A DNA stretch of 7,273 nucleotides from Pseudomonadota bacterium (GTDB taxonomy: Bacteria > Pseudomonadota > Alphaproteobacteria > Rhizobiales > Xanthobacteraceae), in the NCBI GenBank assembly GCA_023390955.1, contig JAEWBW010000399.1, forward strand, positions 1-7,273, written 5' to 3'. Positions 5,856-7,273 of this stretch are shown here, piece by piece (position 1 is the stretch's first letter; each line of letters opens with the position of its first letter). A program made the translations under genes and the position numbers. Under the pieces are notes generated by a model. The model made no database searches and had not been told where the DNA came from. It worked only from the letters and a program-made list of their open reading frames with translations.

Positions 5856-6407
5856 TCAGCTGCCTGCGGTGAAGAACGAGGCCAACCGGGTCGTGATGTT
5901 CTCGGCGATCTCGTTGGCGGCGCGGTCCTCGGCGTCGCGCGTCGCGCGGTTACGGGCGAAGCGCTGATAGGAGCCGGGCATGTCGTAGGACACGCGCGAG
6001 AAGGTCGTGCCGGTCATCACCGACTGGTTGGTCGCGATGTTGATCAGATTGAACTGGGCGTCGATGCCGTAATTCTCGCTGCTCGGCAGACCCGTCGCGG
6101 GATCGAGGATCAGGGACGACCGGCTGGTCGAGAACCGCAGCACCAGGCGGTGGGTCGGCGGCATCCCGGTGGCCGTGCCGTAGAGCTTGAAGGCGAGGGC
6201 GTTGCGGACCTCGACGCCGACCCGGGCCTCGCGCGAGGCATTCGGCTTTTCGACCGGCGGAAGGTCGACCCCCATCAGCTTCTCACGCAGTCCGGGAGAG
6301 CCGTCGGCCCGCTCGGCGTACATCGGCTGGAAGCAGCCGGCCGTGAAGGCCGCCAAAGTGGCGACCGCCAGCAGGCGCGCTGCGATACGGATCCTAGCCG
6401 ACAACAT
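5856..6407 (-). CDS. lptE: LPS-assembly lipoprotein LptE
   Basis: Outer-membrane lipoprotein that plugs the LptD barrel and helps insert lipopolysaccharide into the outer leaflet. It has 183 residues. A signal peptide (1-24) has arginines near the start, a hydrophobic core LLAVATLAAF and the lipobox-like TAGC, with Cys25 as the lipidation site. The mature protein begins CFQPMYAE, matching the usual CGFxPLY start of LptE. The remaining sequence alternates short beta strands, as expected (LAFKLYG, HRLVLRFSTSRSSLIL, YGIDAQFNLINIATNQSVMTGTTF), and ends in a helix (RDAEDRAANEIAENITTRLASFF). Its start overlaps the leuS end by 14 bases, with AGAGG (6415-6419 on the other strand) seven bases upstream, which implies co-translation. 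LptE is poorly conserved, so the call rests on the lipobox, mature N-terminus, length and the leuS-lptE-holA order. Confidence 0.9.
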   Translation of the reverse strand: MLSARIRIAARLLAVATLAAFTAGCFQPMYAERADGSPGLREKLMGVDLPPVEKPNASREARVGVEVRNALAFKLYGTATGMPPTHRLVLRFSTSRSSLILDPATGLPSSENYGIDAQFNLINIATNQSVMTGTTFSRVSYDMPGSYQRFARNRATRDAEDRAANEIAENITTRLASFFTAGS

Positions 6408-7273
6408 TCACGATCCTCTTGGGGACGATGATCACCTTGCGGACGGGCTTGCCGTCCAAGGCCAGTTTTACCGCATCGAGGGTTAAAACGGCAGCCTCGA
6501 TTTCCGGATTTTGGGCCGCTGTTGCAACTGTGACCTCGCCCCGCTTCTTGCCGTTGACCTGAACCACCAGGGTCACGGTGTCTTCAACCAGCAAATCGCG
6601 TTCGATTTGGGGCCAATCGGCCTCCGAAACCAGCCCGGACTGGCCCAGCACCTGCCAGCACTCCTCGGCGAGGTGGGGCATCATCGGCGAGACCAGCTGT
6701 ACCAGGATCCGGCTTGCTTCCTGGATGGACCAGGCGAGATCGGGGGCCGGCTGGCCCGGCCGCTGCAGGATCTCCGAGAAGCTGTTGGTGAACTCGCGGA
6801 TATGGGCGAGGCAGACGTTGAAATGCAGCCGCTCGATCCCGGTGGTGACCTTGTCGAGCGCGCCATGGGCCGCCTTGCGCAAGCTGGTCGCATCCGGGCC
6901 AAAGCTGGCCGGACGGCCCGCGGGCGCGCCCTTGCCGAGTTCCACCGAGTCGTTCACCAGCCGCCACAGCCGCTGCACGAAGCGCGATGCGCCCTGGACG
7001 CGCTCGTCGCTCCAGATCACGTCGCGGTCGGGCGGGGAGTCCGACAGCATGAACCAGCGGGCGACGTCAGCGCCGTAGGTCTCGATGATGTCGTCGGGGT
7101 CGACCGTGTTCTTCTTCGACTTCGACATCTTCTCGATCGCGCCGATCCGGACGTCCTCGCCGGTCGTGAGCAGCGTCGCACGGCGGCCATTGGCGCCGGT
7201 GTCGATCTTGACCTCGACCGGCTGCACATAGGTGCCGTCGGCCTTTTGGTAAGTCTCGTGCACCACCATGCCC
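6394..7273 (-). CDS. leuS: leucyl-tRNA synthetase LeuS, C-terminal part (5' end outside window)
   Basis: Class I aminoacyl-tRNA synthetase that attaches leucine to tRNA-Leu. The frame is open to the window edge (GMVVHETYQ...), so only the last 292 residues of a protein usually about 860-880 long are seen. The catalytic KMSKS loop is intact at 7117-7131, followed by KKNTVDPDDIIETYGADVARWFMLSDSPP, the standard end of the Rossmann domain. Next come the helical anticodon-binding domain (RFVQRLWRLVND, then LVSPMMPHLAEECWQVLG) and the C-terminal domain with TLVVQVNGKKRGEV and VRKVIIVPKRIVNVV. The active-site HIGH motif and the editing domain lie outside the window. It is the first gene of the visible - strand group and overlaps lptE by 14 bases. 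Confidence 0.97.
   Translation of the reverse strand, partial: GMVVHETYQKADGTYVQPVEVKIDTGANGRRATLLTTGEDVRIGAIEKMSKSKKNTVDPDDIIETYGADVARWFMLSDSPPDRDVIWSDERVQGASRFVQRLWRLVNDSVELGKGAPAGRPASFGPDATSLRKAAHGALDKVTTGIERLHFNVCLAHIREFTNSFSEILQRPGQPAPDLAWSIQEASRILVQLVSPMMPHLAEECWQVLGQSGLVSEADWPQIERDLLVEDTVTLVVQVNGKKRGEVTVATAAQNPEIEAAVLTLDAVKLALDGKPVRKVIIVPKRIVNVVG

Noticed and set aside
5745..6431. Open frame of 228 codons on the + strand opposite lptE and the start of holA
   Set aside because: Antisense shadow with no recognisable motif. lptE on the - strand has a signal peptide, lipobox and conserved context.

Overview
The window is a chromosomal housekeeping segment from an alphaproteobacterium, most likely the Bradyrhizobium/Rhodopseudomonas group (Nitrobacteraceae). 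Three things point there: the high G+C content, the gene order mnmG-rsmG-parA-parB facing leuS-lptE-holA, and intergenic palindromic repeats of types I remember as frequent in Bradyrhizobium genomes. The species cannot be fixed from this sequence alone. Gene clusters of this kind normally lie close to the chromosomal replication origin.

Layout. Positions 1-4524 hold four genes on the + strand. They are mnmG (5' end cut off by the window edge), rsmG, parA and parB. Positions 4784-7273 hold three genes on the - strand, transcribed in the order leuS (N-terminal part outside the window), lptE, holA. The two groups converge on a 259-base spacer (4525-4783) that contains no gene and is filled with palindromic repeat modules. 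A second repeat element fills most of the parA-parB gap (3500-3639).

How the genes work together. MnmG modifies the wobble uridine of certain tRNAs, and RsmG methylates 16S rRNA. ParA and ParB, with parS sites, form the chromosome segregation machinery. A perfect 14-bp parS palindrome lies at the mnmG-rsmG junction (1836-1849). A one-mismatch copy lies inside the rsmG coding region (2023-2036), about 1.8 and 1.6 kb upstream of parB. The window therefore holds the centromere, its binding protein and its ATPase together. On the other strand, LeuRS charges tRNA-Leu, LptE is the outer-membrane lipoprotein partner of LptD in LPS export, and HolA is the delta subunit of the polymerase III clamp loader. 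leuS-lptE-holA is an old conserved gene order also found in enterobacteria.

I see no mobile element, CRISPR array, tRNA or rRNA gene. I also found no convincing unknown system. The most interesting signals are the two parS sites (one overlapping a possible start codon, one written into rsmG codons), the uncertain rsmG start, the repeat modules in the spacers, and a difference in arginine codon choice between neighbouring genes.
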